Shown in pieces: positions 7,505 to 16,270 of a stretch of DNA of 64,000 nt (within the stretch, counting starts at the first letter, position 1; each line of letters opens with the position of its first letter). The position numbers and the translations under genes were made by a program. The notes under the pieces are model-generated. The model made no database searches. It had not been told where the DNA came from and saw only the letters and a program-made list of their open reading frames with translations. Source of the stretch: Solimonas thermocellulolyticum (GTDB lineage: Bacteria > Pseudomonadota > Gammaproteobacteria > Nevskiales > Nevskiaceae); contig NZ_JBEPIJ010000001.1 of assembly GCF_040327995.1 (NCBI RefSeq), positions 186,001 through 250,000 of the forward strand, written 5' to 3'.

Positions 7505-8818
7505 TCAGGATGCCTGGCGTGCCCCGCGACGGCGACGTCGACGCTTGGCAGGAGCCGGGTGCTCGCTCCGGTGTTCACGCGCGGCGGGCTTGCTCGCCGG
7601 CGCGTTGCGCGGGTGTCGCGGCTGGACGCGACCGCGATCGGCCTGCGGCCGCTCGGTCTTTATCGATTCAGCCGACGCGGCGCGCGGCACGTAGCCCTCG
7701 ACCTCGAACGCGGGCACGCGGCGGCGCAGCAGCTTTTCGATGCCGCGCCACTGCCCGTACTCGTCGCGGCAAACCAGCGAGATCGCCTCGCCAACCTGCC
7801 CCGCGCGCCCGGTGCGGCCGATGCGGTGCACATAGTCCTCGGCGACTGCCGGCAGCTCGTAATTGACGACGTAGGGCAACTGGTCGATGTCGAGCCCGCG
7901 TGCGGCGATGTCGGTCGCAACCAGTGCGCGCACCTGCCCGGACTTGAAACCGTCCAGCGCCTTGAGCCGCGCGTTCTGGCTCTTGTTACCGTGCAGCGCC
8001 GCCGCCGCGATGCCGTCCTTGATCAGGCGCTCGGTCAGGCGGTTGGCGCCGTGCTTGGTACGCGTGAACACCAGCACCTGGCGCCAGTCGAAGCGGCTGA
8101 TCATATAGGCCAGCAGCCCCGCCTTATCCGATTTCTCAACGAAGATCGCGCGCTGCGTCACCGCCTCGGCGGCGCTGTTGCGCGGGGCGATGTCGATGGT
8201 GGCCGGATCGCGCAGCAAGCCCTCGGCGAGCTTGCGGATCTCCGGCGCAAACGTCGCCGAGAACAGCAGGTTCTGGCGCTGCGCCGGCAGCAGCGCGATG
8301 ACGCGGTGGATGTCGCGGATGAAGCCCATGTCAAGCATGCGGTCGGCTTCGTCGAGCACGAAGATGCCGACGTGCGACAGATCCACGGTGCGCCGCTGGA
8401 CGTGGTCGAGCAACCGCCCCGGGGTGGCGACGACGATGTCGACGCCGCGGCGCAGCGTCTCGATCTGCGGCTTGATGTTGACGCCACCGAAGATCAGCGC
8501 GGTGCGCAGCGCCGGCAGATCCTTGCCGTAGGTGCGCACGCTGTCCTCGACCTGCACCGCCAGCTCGCGCGTAGGCACGAGCACCAATACGCGCACGTGC
8601 CGGCGTGATGCATCGGCCGGCTGCTGCGACAAGCGGTGCAGCAGCGGCAGCGTGAACGCGGCCGTCTTGCCGGTGCCGGTCTGCGCGGCGGCGACGAGGT
8701 CGCGGCCGGCAAGAATCTCGGGTACGGCGCGTTGCTGGATCGGTGTGGGCGTGGTGTAGCCCTGGGCGGCCACGGCGCGTAGCAAGGGCGGCGCCAGGCC
8801 CAGCGTTTCGAACGACAT
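7505..8818 (-). CDS. rhlE: DEAD-box RNA helicase, RhlE type
   Basis: This 437-residue helicase has all the canonical motifs: Q motif TPTPIQQRAVP, motif I AQTGTGKT (about 45-52), PTRELA, TPGRLLDHV, DEAD, SAT and the C-terminal HRIGRTGRAG. A basic tail of about 60 residues follows, as in RhlE. Two in-frame ATGs lie at 8824 and 8818. AGGAG ends right at the first and is 6 nt before the second, so 8818 is the likely start. It unwinds short RNA duplexes in ribosome assembly and RNA turnover. It is cotranscribed with the RRM gene. Confidence 0.95.
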   Translation of the reverse strand: MSFETLGLAPPLLRAVAAQGYTTPTPIQQRAVPEILAGRDLVAAAQTGTGKTAAFTLPLLHRLSQQPADASRRHVRVLVLVPTRELAVQVEDSVRTYGKDLPALRTALIFGGVNIKPQIETLRRGVDIVVATPGRLLDHVQRRTVDLSHVGIFVLDEADRMLDMGFIRDIHRVIALLPAQRQNLLFSATFAPEIRKLAEGLLRDPATIDIAPRNSAAEAVTQRAIFVEKSDKAGLLAYMISRFDWRQVLVFTRTKHGANRLTERLIKDGIAAAALHGNKSQNARLKALDGFKSGQVRALVATDIAARGLDIDQLPYVVNYELPAVAEDYVHRIGRTGRAGQVGEAISLVCRDEYGQWRGIEKLLRRRVPAFEVEGYVPRAASAESIKTERPQADRGRVQPRHPRNAPASKPAAREHRSEHPAPAKRRRRRRGARQAS

Positions 8819-9114
8819 TGTCATCTCCTGAACATCGGTGCGGCGAAAAAGCCGCGGAGCCTGCCGGACAGTCAAAGCGCTGCCGGGGCCGGTTCAGGCG
8901 GGGAATTCCGAGGCTTGCGGGGGGACGATTCGCCAGCCGGTTTGCGGCGTCACGGACCAAACTCGCCCGACGACGTTGAGCGCAAACCGACGATGCGCCT
9001 CACAAACGCCGAGCAGTATAGCGATCGCGAACCAATTCACCTAATCTTGGATCACGTGGCACGCAAGATGTGTGCCGAACTTTTGACCAAATCTCAGCCC
9101 CGAGGACGCCGATC

Positions 9115-9594
9115 ATGAAACCCGTCATCTTTGCCGCCGCCGTATTGCTCGCGCTGCCTGCCCACGCCGACAGCTGGAAGGCGCTCAAGGACGTGGCCAA
9201 GCAGCAGGCCTCGCAGCGCGCCGAGGAGGAGCTCAGCCTGCCACAAGCCGCCACACCTGGCGCCAAGGTGTACATCATCGAGCCGGCCGACGGCGCCGTG
9301 GTGACCAGCCCGGTGCGCGTGGTGTTCGGCCTGCGCGGCATGGGCGTGGCTCCGGCCGGTGTGAACCAGGCCGGCACGGGCCATCACCACCTGCTGATCG
9401 ACAGCCCCGAGATCGACTACACCAAGCCACTGCCGGCCACCGAGCAGATCGTGCACTTTGGCGGCGGCCAGACCGAAACCATGATCGAGCTCACGCCGGG
9501 CAAGCACACGCTGCAACTGCTGCTCGCCGACTGGAAGCACCAACCGCACAACCCCGCGGTGCAATCCGAGAAGATCACCATCACCGTCAAGTGA
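9115..9594 (+). CDS. Secreted DUF4399 domain protein
   Basis: This 159-residue protein begins with a signal peptide, MKPVIFAAAVLLALPAHA, with an AHA-D cleavage site. The mature part has the DUF4399 features VYIIEPADGAVVTSPVRVVF and GTGHHHLLID, a His-rich strand in an Ig-like fold. It ends in a short beta strand, KITITVK. Family members are periplasmic and of unknown function; the three adjacent His residues suggest metal binding. A GAGGA site precedes the chosen ATG. The preceding 296 bp hold no gene and presumably the divergent promoters of this gene and rhlE. Confidence 0.85.
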   Translation: MKPVIFAAAVLLALPAHADSWKALKDVAKQQASQRAEEELSLPQAATPGAKVYIIEPADGAVVTSPVRVVFGLRGMGVAPAGVNQAGTGHHHLLIDSPEIDYTKPLPATEQIVHFGGGQTETMIELTPGKHTLQLLLADWKHQPHNPAVQSEKITITVK

Positions 9595-9673
9595 GCCCGC
9601 AGCGGTTGCGAAACCCGTCCGGGCAGCGGCCGCAGTCGCAGACTGAAAACTCATCGCCGGAGACCGCCGCTCG

Positions 9674-11131
9674 ATGAAGTCATCCCTCGGCCTGCGGCTC
9701 GGCCAGTCGCTGACGATGACCCCGGCGCTGCAGCAGGCGATCCGCCTGCTGCAGTTATCGAGCCTGGACCTGCAGCAGGAGATCGAGCAGGCGCTGGACG
9801 CCAACATCCTGCTCGAACGCGACGAGCCGGCGCCGGCCGAGGCCGCTGGTCCGGACGAATCGACCGAGCCGGCCGAAGCCGCCGACCGCGACGCTACCGA
9901 GTCCCTGGAACTGCGCGACGACGGCGACATTCCCGACGAGATGCCGGTCGACGCCGACTGGGGCGATGTCTTCGATGACCTGCCGGCGGCCGCGCGACGT
10001 GACGACGACGAGCTGCGCGAGTTTCTCGAAGCCAATCTGCACAAGGCCACCGGCCTGCGCGAACATCTGCTCGAACAGGCGCGCGTCGCCCCGTTCGCGG
10101 TCGAGGAGCTGGCGATCGCCGAATATCTGATCGACGCCATCGACGAGGACGGTTATCTGCGCGACTGGCCGGCGCTGCTCGAAGAGCTCTCGAACACCCT
10201 GGGCGCCGGCGCCGCCGAGGTCGAAGCGGTACTCGCCAAGTTGCAGGAGTTCGACCCGACTGGTGTCGCCGCACGCGATCTGGGCGAATGCCTGCGTCTG
10301 CAGATCGAGTCGCTGCCGGCGCGCACGCCCGGAGCGCAGGCGGCGCTGATCCTGGTCGAGCGCCACCTGCCCCTGCTCGCCCGTCGCGACAGCGCGGCGC
10401 TGAGCCGTGCCAGCGGTCTGGACGTGGCGACGGTCGACGCCGCGCTGGCCCTGATCCGCACGCTGCAGCCGCACCCGGGTCAGGCCTTCAAGCCTCACGA
10501 ATCGGCTTACGTGGCGCCGGACGTCTTCGTTCATCGCAAGAATGATCGCTGGGTGGTGAGCCTGAACTCTGAACTCACCCCGCGCCTGCGCATCAACAGC
10601 CACTATCAAGGTCTGATCCGCCGTGCCGATACCTCAACGGACCAGCAGATGCTCAAGCAGCATCTGCAGGAGGCGCGTTACTTTCTCAACAGCCTCGAAG
10701 CCCGCAACGAAACTTTGCTGCGCGTGGCCCAGTCCATAGTTGAAGAACAACGCGCTTTTCTGGAATATGGACCCGAAGCGATGCGCCCTTTGGTGCTACG
10801 CGACATCGCCGAACAGCTGGGCATACATGAATCGACCGTTTCACGCGCCACAGCCAACAAGTACATGCTCACGCCACGTGGGCTCTTCGAACTCAAGTAT
10901 TTTTTCTCCAGCCACGTCCAGACCACGGGCGGCGGCGTGTGCTCAGCCACCGCGATCCAGGCCATGATCAAGCGCTTGATCACCAACGAGAATCCCGCGC
11001 GCCCGCTGTCCGACGCCACCCTTTCCGAACTCTTGCTCAAGGAGGGCATCCAAGTCGCACGTCGTACCGTTGCCAAATACCGCGAAGGCCTGGGGATCCC
11101 CCCCTCGCACGAGCGCAGACCGCCGGCCTGA
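9674..11131 (+). CDS. rpoN: RNA polymerase sigma-54 factor
   Basis: This 485-residue sigma-54 has the glutamine-rich region I (LGQSLTMTPALQQAIRLLQL, from about residue 6) that binds bacterial enhancer-binding proteins. An acidic region II (about 50-110) follows, then the core-binding domain and a C-terminal HTH. The RpoN box ARRTVAKYREGLG is present near the end. It directs transcription from -24/-12 promoters for nitrogen, motility and carbon genes. The usual upstream lptA/lptB genes are absent; a DUF4399 gene stands there instead. It is followed by hpf and the PTS-Ntr genes, the typical rpoN neighbourhood. Confidence 0.98.
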   Translation: MKSSLGLRLGQSLTMTPALQQAIRLLQLSSLDLQQEIEQALDANILLERDEPAPAEAAGPDESTEPAEAADRDATESLELRDDGDIPDEMPVDADWGDVFDDLPAAARRDDDELREFLEANLHKATGLREHLLEQARVAPFAVEELAIAEYLIDAIDEDGYLRDWPALLEELSNTLGAGAAEVEAVLAKLQEFDPTGVAARDLGECLRLQIESLPARTPGAQAALILVERHLPLLARRDSAALSRASGLDVATVDAALALIRTLQPHPGQAFKPHESAYVAPDVFVHRKNDRWVVSLNSELTPRLRINSHYQGLIRRADTSTDQQMLKQHLQEARYFLNSLEARNETLLRVAQSIVEEQRAFLEYGPEAMRPLVLRDIAEQLGIHESTVSRATANKYMLTPRGLFELKYFFSSHVQTTGGGVCSATAIQAMIKRLITNENPARPLSDATLSELLLKEGIQVARRTVAKYREGLGIPPSHERRPPA

Positions 11132-11163
11132 AACCGGCATCCGTTACGCCCAGGAGGTCCACG

Positions 11164-11496
11164 ATGAATCTGAACATCTCCGGTCACCATGTCGAAGTCA
11201 CGCCGCCGATGCGCGACTACGTCGTCGCCAAGCTCAAGAAGCTCGAACGGCACTTCGACCACCTGATCAGTGCGGAGGTGGTTCTGTCGGTCGAAAAGCA
11301 GCGCCAGAAGGCGGAGGCGACCGTGCACGCGAGCGGCGCCAACATGCATGCGGAGGCCGTCGATAGCGATCTGTACGCGGCGATCGATCTGATGTCGGAC
11401 AAGCTGGACCAGCAAACGCGCAAGTACAAGGAGAAGCTGCGCGACCATCACCAGAAACAAGCCCACAAGCGCATGGCGATATCGACGCGCTCGTGA
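11164..11496 (+). CDS. hpf: Ribosome hibernation promoting factor, short form
   Basis: This 110-residue protein belongs to the HPF/YfiA family. It starts MNLNISGHHVEVTPPMRDYV and keeps the conserved VVLSVEKQRQKAEATVH and DLYAAIDLMSDKLDQQ segments. It lacks the C-terminal dimerisation domain of the long form. HPF binds the 30S decoding centre and helps form inactive 100S ribosomes in stationary phase. AGGAGG lies 9 nt upstream of the ATG. Its place between rpoN and ptsN is conserved in gammaproteobacteria. Confidence 0.96.
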   Translation: MNLNISGHHVEVTPPMRDYVVAKLKKLERHFDHLISAEVVLSVEKQRQKAEATVHASGANMHAEAVDSDLYAAIDLMSDKLDQQTRKYKEKLRDHHQKQAHKRMAISTRS

Positions 11497-11647
11497 GGCC
11501 CTGCCCCGCGCCTTTGGCTCGACGGCCGTGAGCGCTCGCAACGCCCACGGACGGCGGACGCGCGGCTGCTAGAATCCGCGCATCCGCGAGGGTCCGGTCA
11601 CACCCCGTGGCCGGGCCCAAGTTTTTGCAAGGGTATCGAAACGAAAC

Positions 11648-12109
11648 ATGAAGATCGCAGACATCCTGTCGCAGGACCGCGTCAGCCAGGGGCAGACGTT
11701 CACGAGCAAGAAGAAGGCGCTGGAGGAACTGTCGAACCTGCTCGCGCGCGGCGTGCCGGGGGTGCAGGCGGCCGACATCCTCGCCAGCCTGTCGGCACGC
11801 GAGAAGCTGGGCAGCACCGGCCTTGGCCATGGGGTCGCGATCCCGCACGGCCGCATGGCCGGTGTCCACGAGAGCGTCGGCGCCTTCATGCGCCTCAAAC
11901 ACCCGCTCGACTATGACGCCCACGACGGCCAGCCAGTCGATCTGGTGTTCGGCCTGCTGGTCCCGCAGAGCGCAACCGAAGCCCATCTCAAACATCTCGC
12001 GGCGATCGCCGAGATGTTCTCCGACAGCACGTTCTGCCAAAAGGCGCGCGAGGCCGCCGACGAAGGCGCGCTCTTCAGACTACTGAGCGCCTATACGCCG
12101 GCGAGCTGA
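11648..12109 (+). CDS. ptsN: PTS IIA-Ntr nitrogen regulatory protein
   Basis: This 153-residue IIA domain of the fructose/mannitol family carries the phospho-accepting His in GVAIPHGRM (H67). It is the terminal phosphate acceptor of the nitrogen PTS. Its phosphorylation state controls potassium transport, nitrogen and envelope responses in related bacteria. A 150-bp gap separates it from hpf, so it may have its own promoter. It ends 7 nt before hprK. Confidence 0.96.
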   Translation: MKIADILSQDRVSQGQTFTSKKKALEELSNLLARGVPGVQAADILASLSAREKLGSTGLGHGVAIPHGRMAGVHESVGAFMRLKHPLDYDAHDGQPVDLVFGLLVPQSATEAHLKHLAAIAEMFSDSTFCQKAREAADEGALFRLLSAYTPAS

Positions 12110-12116
12110 TCCGCCC

Positions 12117-12695
12117 ATGCCGCGCACTGCGGCGAACACGCCGACCACGCTGCACGGCGTGTTGATGCGCGTGCATGGCATCGGCGTCTTGCTCGTCGGC
12201 GCCAGCGGCGTCGGCAAGAGCGAGCTGGCGCTCGAACTGCTCAGCCGCGGTCATCGTCTGGTCGCCGACGATGCCGCCGAGTTCACCGTCGAACGCGGCG
12301 TGCTGCGCGGACGCTGTCCGCGCCTGTTGCAGGGCTTCATCGAGGCACGCAGCCTCGGCATCCTCAACGTGCGCCGGCTCTACGGCGCGCGCAGCGTGCT
12401 CGGCGCCAGCCGTCTCGATCTGATCATTGCCTTGGACACACCCGCCTCGCCATCGGAAACCGGGCTCGAACGCCTGAGCGGCCGACGCTCGATGCGTAGC
12501 GTGCTCGGCGTCGAAGTGCCGACGGTCTCGATCCCGGTGCGGCTCGGGCATAATCTCGCGGTGCTGGTCGAAGCCGCCTGTCGCGACGAGCGCCTGCGTC
12601 GAAAAGGCTATCGCGCCGATGTCGACCTGACGCGCAGGCAGATGCTGGAGATCAGCAAGCAGGATCGACACCAGTCATCGGACAAGCCCACGTGA
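12117..12695 (+). CDS. hprK: HPr kinase/phosphorylase, C-terminal domain only
   Basis: The protein has 192 residues, whereas the full-length enzyme of Firmicutes and many proteobacteria has about 310. It consists of the C-terminal kinase domain: Walker A GASGVGKS (28-35) and the HprK signature IEARSLGILNVRRLYG. The N-terminal domain is absent, and only 7 nt separate the start from the ptsN stop, so it is not hidden upstream. HprK phosphorylates a serine of HPr and also removes it. The ptsH gene downstream keeps the target Ser45. Some alphaproteobacteria have similar short forms. Confidence 0.92.
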   Translation: MPRTAANTPTTLHGVLMRVHGIGVLLVGASGVGKSELALELLSRGHRLVADDAAEFTVERGVLRGRCPRLLQGFIEARSLGILNVRRLYGARSVLGASRLDLIIALDTPASPSETGLERLSGRRSMRSVLGVEVPTVSIPVRLGHNLAVLVEAACRDERLRRKGYRADVDLTRRQMLEISKQDRHQSSDKPT

Positions 12696-12732
12696 ATCGC
12701 CGCCACGACTCCGCGCTCGCCATCGAGGGGCG

Positions 12733-13635
12733 ATGCCAGCGATGAAGCTGATCATCGTCAGCGGCCTGTCCGGTGCCGGCAAGACCGTGGCCCTCAAGCA
12801 ATACGAGGATCTGGGCTACTACTGCATCGACAACCTGCCACTGGCGCTGGTTGGGCCGATCTCACGGCGTGCGACGCGCGGCGCCGACGAGCGCTACGCC
12901 AAGCTGGCCATCGGTGTCGATGCACGCGAAAGCCCGCGCGAGATCGCGCGCTTTCCACGCTATCTCGAACGCTTGCGCGCGCGCGGCATCCAGACGCGGG
13001 TGCTGTTCCTGCGCGCCGACGAAAGCGTGCTGTTGCGGCGCTACTCGGAAACCCGGCGCTCGCATCCGCTCGCCCGCGGCAACGTCTCGCTGCAGGAGGC
13101 GATCCGCGCAGAGCAGCAACTGCTCGCGCCAATCGCCAGTTGTGCGGACGCGACCATCGACACCACCGGCAAGAATCTTCACGAGCTGCGCGAGGAGATT
13201 CAGGCTCAGGTACCCGGCGGCGGCGCTGGCAAGCTGATCGTGCAGCTCGAATCCTTCGGCTTTCGCAACGGCCTGCCCGACAGCGCCGACTTTGTCTTCG
13301 ACGTCCGCTGTCTGCCCAACCCGCACTGGGAACCGACGCTGCGCAAGCTCAGCGGCCGTGATGCCGCCGTGGCCGCATGGTTCGAGCACCACCCGGAAGT
13401 GCAGCGCATGATCCGCGACCTGCGCGATTTCCTCGAACGCTGGCTGCCGGCGTTCCGCAAGCAGGATCGCGCCTACCTGACGATCGCCATCGGCTGCACC
13501 GGGGGCCAGCATCGCAGCGTCTACGTGGTCGAGCGCCTCGCCGAAGCGCTGCGCGCAAACTACGAACAACTCTCCGTGCGCCATCGTGAACTGTGGAACG
13601 GCGTCGAGCGGCGCAAGCCGGAAGGCTCGCCATGA
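12733..13635 (+). CDS. rapZ: RNase adapter protein RapZ
   Basis: This protein of about 300 residues has a P-loop, GLSGAGKT (11-18), and the RapZ segments YYCIDNLPLAL, ESFGFRNGLPDSADFVFDVR and AIGCTGGQHRSVYV. RapZ senses glucosamine-6-phosphate and guides RNase E to the GlmZ small RNA in E. coli; the wider family includes YvcJ. Two in-frame ATGs exist, at 12733 and 12742. GAGGGG lies 2 and 11 nt before them respectively, so the start is uncertain by three codons. The stop overlaps the next start by 4 nt. Confidence 0.95.
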   Translation: MPAMKLIIVSGLSGAGKTVALKQYEDLGYYCIDNLPLALVGPISRRATRGADERYAKLAIGVDARESPREIARFPRYLERLRARGIQTRVLFLRADESVLLRRYSETRRSHPLARGNVSLQEAIRAEQQLLAPIASCADATIDTTGKNLHELREEIQAQVPGGGAGKLIVQLESFGFRNGLPDSADFVFDVRCLPNPHWEPTLRKLSGRDAAVAAWFEHHPEVQRMIRDLRDFLERWLPAFRKQDRAYLTIAIGCTGGQHRSVYVVERLAEALRANYEQLSVRHRELWNGVERRKPEGSP

Positions 13636-14021
13636 GTCGCGTCGGCCTGCTGCTGGTGATGCACGGCAAGCTCGGCCATCACCTGCTCGATACGCTGCGC
13701 GACATGCTCGGCGAGCTCCCGCTGGCCGCCGACGTGCTCGAGGTGCGCCGCGTGTCCGCTCACGAGGTCCTGATCCGCCAGGGCAGCAAGATGCTCGAGC
13801 GCCTGGACTCCGGGGACGGCGTTTTGATCCTCACCGACGCCTTCGGCTCGACGCCGAGCAACATTGCCAACAAGCTGCGCGCGACACACCGGTGCGCGGT
13901 GGTCGCCGGCGTGAACCTGCCAATGCTGGTGCGCATCTTCAACTACCCCACGCTGCCGCTGCACGAGATGGCCAAGAGTGCCGTCGAAGGCGGCAGCCGC
14001 GGCATCATCGAGTGTCCATGA
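13632..14021 (+). CDS. PTS EIIA, mannose/fructose family
   Basis: This 129-residue protein is an EIIA-Man domain. The phospho-accepting His is in LLLVMHGKLG (H11). The segment GVLILTDAFGSTPSNIAN is the conserved EIIA-Man active-site loop. No EIIB, EIIC or EIID permease gene is nearby, so it is likely a regulatory phosphate acceptor rather than part of a sugar transporter. The start overlaps the rapZ stop (ATGA). The same gene order (hprK-rapZ-EIIA-ptsH-ptsI) is common in beta- and gammaproteobacteria. Confidence 0.93.
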   Translation: MSRVGLLLVMHGKLGHHLLDTLRDMLGELPLAADVLEVRRVSAHEVLIRQGSKMLERLDSGDGVLILTDAFGSTPSNIANKLRATHRCAVVAGVNLPMLVRIFNYPTLPLHEMAKSAVEGGSRGIIECP

Positions 14022-14039
14022 TCAGGCAGCATCCAGTCG

Positions 14040-14113
14040 GTGGCTGCCAGTTCCCGGAAAAGACACTGGCGGATCGCTGTTGCTGGAAACCGCAAACTGG
14101 AATCTGGAAACTG
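14040..14113. repeat. Intergenic GTTTCCA/TGGAAAC repeat, copy A
   Basis: The gap between the EIIA gene and ptsH contains three CTGGAA units in one orientation near its right end (14083-14113). Degenerate CCAGTTCCCGGAAA sequence lies on the left. It resembles the copies at 14394-14454 and 34111-34198. Confidence 0.6.
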
Positions 14114-14119
14114 CCCTGA

Positions 14120-14386
14120 ATGGAACGCACCGTCGACATCGTCAACAAACTCGGCCTGCACGCCCGCGCCGCTGCCAAGCTGGTGACGCTGGCCAGCAAG
14201 TTCGCGGCCGAGATCCGCATCCGCAAGGACGGCCGCGAAGTCAGCGGCAAGTCGATCATGGGCGTACTGATGCTGGCGGCCGCGCGCGGTTCGCAGATCA
14301 CGCTGATCGCAGACGGCGAGGACGCCGCACAGGCCCTCGACGAACTGGCGCAGCTCGTCGCCGATCGCTTCGGCGAAGACGAGTGA
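14120..14386 (+). CDS. ptsH: HPr phosphocarrier protein
   Basis: This 88-residue HPr/NPr protein carries the EI-dependent phosphorylation His in NKLGLHARAAAK (H14). The regulatory serine is in GKSIMGVLML (S45), the site used by HPr kinase. It passes phosphate from EI to the IIA proteins encoded upstream. Repeat elements with TGGAAAC and GTTTCCA units flank it on both sides. No strong Shine-Dalgarno is visible, so translation may depend on the upstream gene. Confidence 0.97.
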   Translation: MERTVDIVNKLGLHARAAAKLVTLASKFAAEIRIRKDGREVSGKSIMGVLMLAAARGSQITLIADGEDAAQALDELAQLVADRFGEDE

Positions 14387-14393
14387 TGAAGCC

Positions 14394-14454
14394 GTTTCCA
14401 GTTTCCAGTTTCCAGTTTCCAGTCAGGAGAACGGCCGTTGCCGCTACTGGAAAC
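14394..14454. repeat. GTTTCCA tandem repeat with inverted copy, copy B
   Basis: Four perfect tandem copies of the 7-mer GTTTCCA (14394-14421) are followed after about 25 nt by one inverted unit, CTGGAAAC (14447-14454). RNA from this gap could form a long hairpin between ptsH and ptsI. Confidence 0.85.
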
Positions 14455-14474
14455 CGTGCGACCGGAGGCCGCGC

Positions 14475-16208
14475 ATGAGCCTGTGGCTCTCCGGCATCGG
14501 CGTTTCGCGCGGGATCGCCATCGCCCGCGTACAGAAGGTGCACGGCGGCGATCTCGACGTACCGGAGTACACGCTCGCCGCCGCGGACGTCGGCGACGAG
14601 GTACAGCGTTTCCTCGACGCGCACGGGCTCGCCAAGGCACAGCTGCGCGAAGTGCGCGAGCGCATCCCCGAGGGCACACCGGGCGACATCGCCGCATTCA
14701 TCGACACGCACATCCTGATGATGGACGATCGCTCCATCACCGACGCCACGATCACGCACATCCGCAACGCGCGCATCAATGCCGAGGCGGCACTGCTGCG
14801 CACGCGCGATGCGTTGATCTCGGTGTTCGAGCAGATGGACGACGCCTATCTGCGCACGCGCCGCGACGATGTCGAACACGTCTGCAGCCGTATCCTGCGC
14901 ATCCTGCTCAAGTCGGACCGGCAGCTGTGCGCGCGCGGCGAGCAAGGAGAACCGACGGTCGTCGTCGCCGACGACGTCACCCCGGCCGACATCATCCTGC
15001 TCGCACAGCAGCAGGTCGCCGCCTTCGTCACCGAGTACGGCGGACCGCTGTCGCACACGGCGATTCTGGCGCGCAGCCTCGGCATCCCCGCAGTCGTCGG
15101 CCTGCGCGACGCGCGCCGCCTGCTGCGCGACAACGAAACCGTCATCGTCGACGGCGAGACCGGCCATGTCCTCGCCGACCCCGATGAGCTGGCCCTTTCG
15201 TTCTACCGCGACAAGCAGCGCAAGCACGCGCGTCACCGCGCCGGCCTGGTACGGCTCAAAGGGCGCGATGCGATCTCGCGCGACGGCGTGCCGATCCGCC
15301 TGCTGGCGAACATCGAGCTGCCGGAGGACGCGCGCATCGCCGAGGAAGCCGGCGCCCAGGGCGTCGGCCTGTACCGCACGGAGTTCCTCTACATGAACCG
15401 CAAGGAATTGCCGAGCGAGGACGAACAGTACGAGGCGTACGCGCGTATCGTCTCGGCGGTGTCCGGCACGATCACGATCCGCACGCTGGATCTGGGCGCC
15501 GACAAGCAGGTCGACAGCGGCCGCAGCCATGGTCCGCTGCCGACCAATCCGGCCCTGGGGCTGCGCGCGATCCGGCTGTGCCTGAAAGAGCCCGAATTGT
15601 TCCGCGTGCAGGTGCGCGCGCTACTGCGCGCGTCCAGCCACGGCCGCGTGCAGATCATGCTACCGATGATCTCCAACCTGCAGGAGTTCTGCCAAGCCTC
15701 GGCGTTGATCGAGTCGGCGCGCGAGGAGCTGCGCGCCGAGGGCAAGCCCTTTGCGCCAGACGTGCCGATCGGCGCGATGATCGAGGTTCCGGCGGCGGCG
15801 ATCGCCGCGCCGATGCTCGCGCGGCACGCGCGCTTCTTCTCGATCGGCACCAACGACCTGATCCAGTACACGCTGGCGATCGACCGCGTCGACGACGAAG
15901 TCAATTATCTGTATGACCCGCTGCACCCCGCCGTGCTGCACCTGATCCGCCACACGATCGAATCGGGACGAAGCGCCGGGATCCCGGTGGCGATGTGCGG
16001 CGAGATGGCCGGCGATCCGCGCTTCACGCGCTTGCTGCTCGCGCTCGGGCTCACCGATTTCTCCATGCACCCGAACAACATCCTCGAGATCAAGCAGATC
16101 GTCGTCGAGTCCGACGTCGCCAAGCTGCGTGCGGCGATGCAGGACGCACTCGAACGCAAAGATCCGCAGGAGCTACGCGAGCGCATCGCGCTGCTCGACC
16201 AGCTCTGA
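14475..16208 (+). CDS. ptsI: Phosphoenolpyruvate-protein phosphotransferase (EI)
   Basis: This 577-residue enzyme I has the HPr-binding N-domain, the phosphohistidine site YGGPLSHTAILARS (H194) and the C-terminal PEP-binding barrel with GLYRTEFLYMNR, TLDLGADKQ and FFSIGTNDLIQYT. It starts the PTS by transferring phosphate from PEP to HPr. It lacks the N-terminal GAF domain of EI-Ntr (PtsP), so it is the standard EI form even though its partners here are the nitrogen/regulatory type. It is followed by mgtE. Confidence 0.98.
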   Translation: MSLWLSGIGVSRGIAIARVQKVHGGDLDVPEYTLAAADVGDEVQRFLDAHGLAKAQLREVRERIPEGTPGDIAAFIDTHILMMDDRSITDATITHIRNARINAEAALLRTRDALISVFEQMDDAYLRTRRDDVEHVCSRILRILLKSDRQLCARGEQGEPTVVVADDVTPADIILLAQQQVAAFVTEYGGPLSHTAILARSLGIPAVVGLRDARRLLRDNETVIVDGETGHVLADPDELALSFYRDKQRKHARHRAGLVRLKGRDAISRDGVPIRLLANIELPEDARIAEEAGAQGVGLYRTEFLYMNRKELPSEDEQYEAYARIVSAVSGTITIRTLDLGADKQVDSGRSHGPLPTNPALGLRAIRLCLKEPELFRVQVRALLRASSHGRVQIMLPMISNLQEFCQASALIESAREELRAEGKPFAPDVPIGAMIEVPAAAIAAPMLARHARFFSIGTNDLIQYTLAIDRVDDEVNYLYDPLHPAVLHLIRHTIESGRSAGIPVAMCGEMAGDPRFTRLLLALGLTDFSMHPNNILEIKQIVVESDVAKLRAAMQDALERKDPQELRERIALLDQL

Positions 16209-16270
16209 CCCGCCGGCCTCGATGCTATGCTCGCCCGCGGTCACCGCAGCGCGGACGTCGTCACCCTCCG

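Noticed and set aside
9595..9673. Searched for the usual lptA/lptB genes before rpoN
   Set aside because: Only 79 bp and a DUF4399 gene are present, so these genes are not at this locus.
14394..14421. Tandem GTTTCCA units considered as a CRISPR-like array
   Set aside because: The units are 7 bp without spacers, and no cas genes are present.
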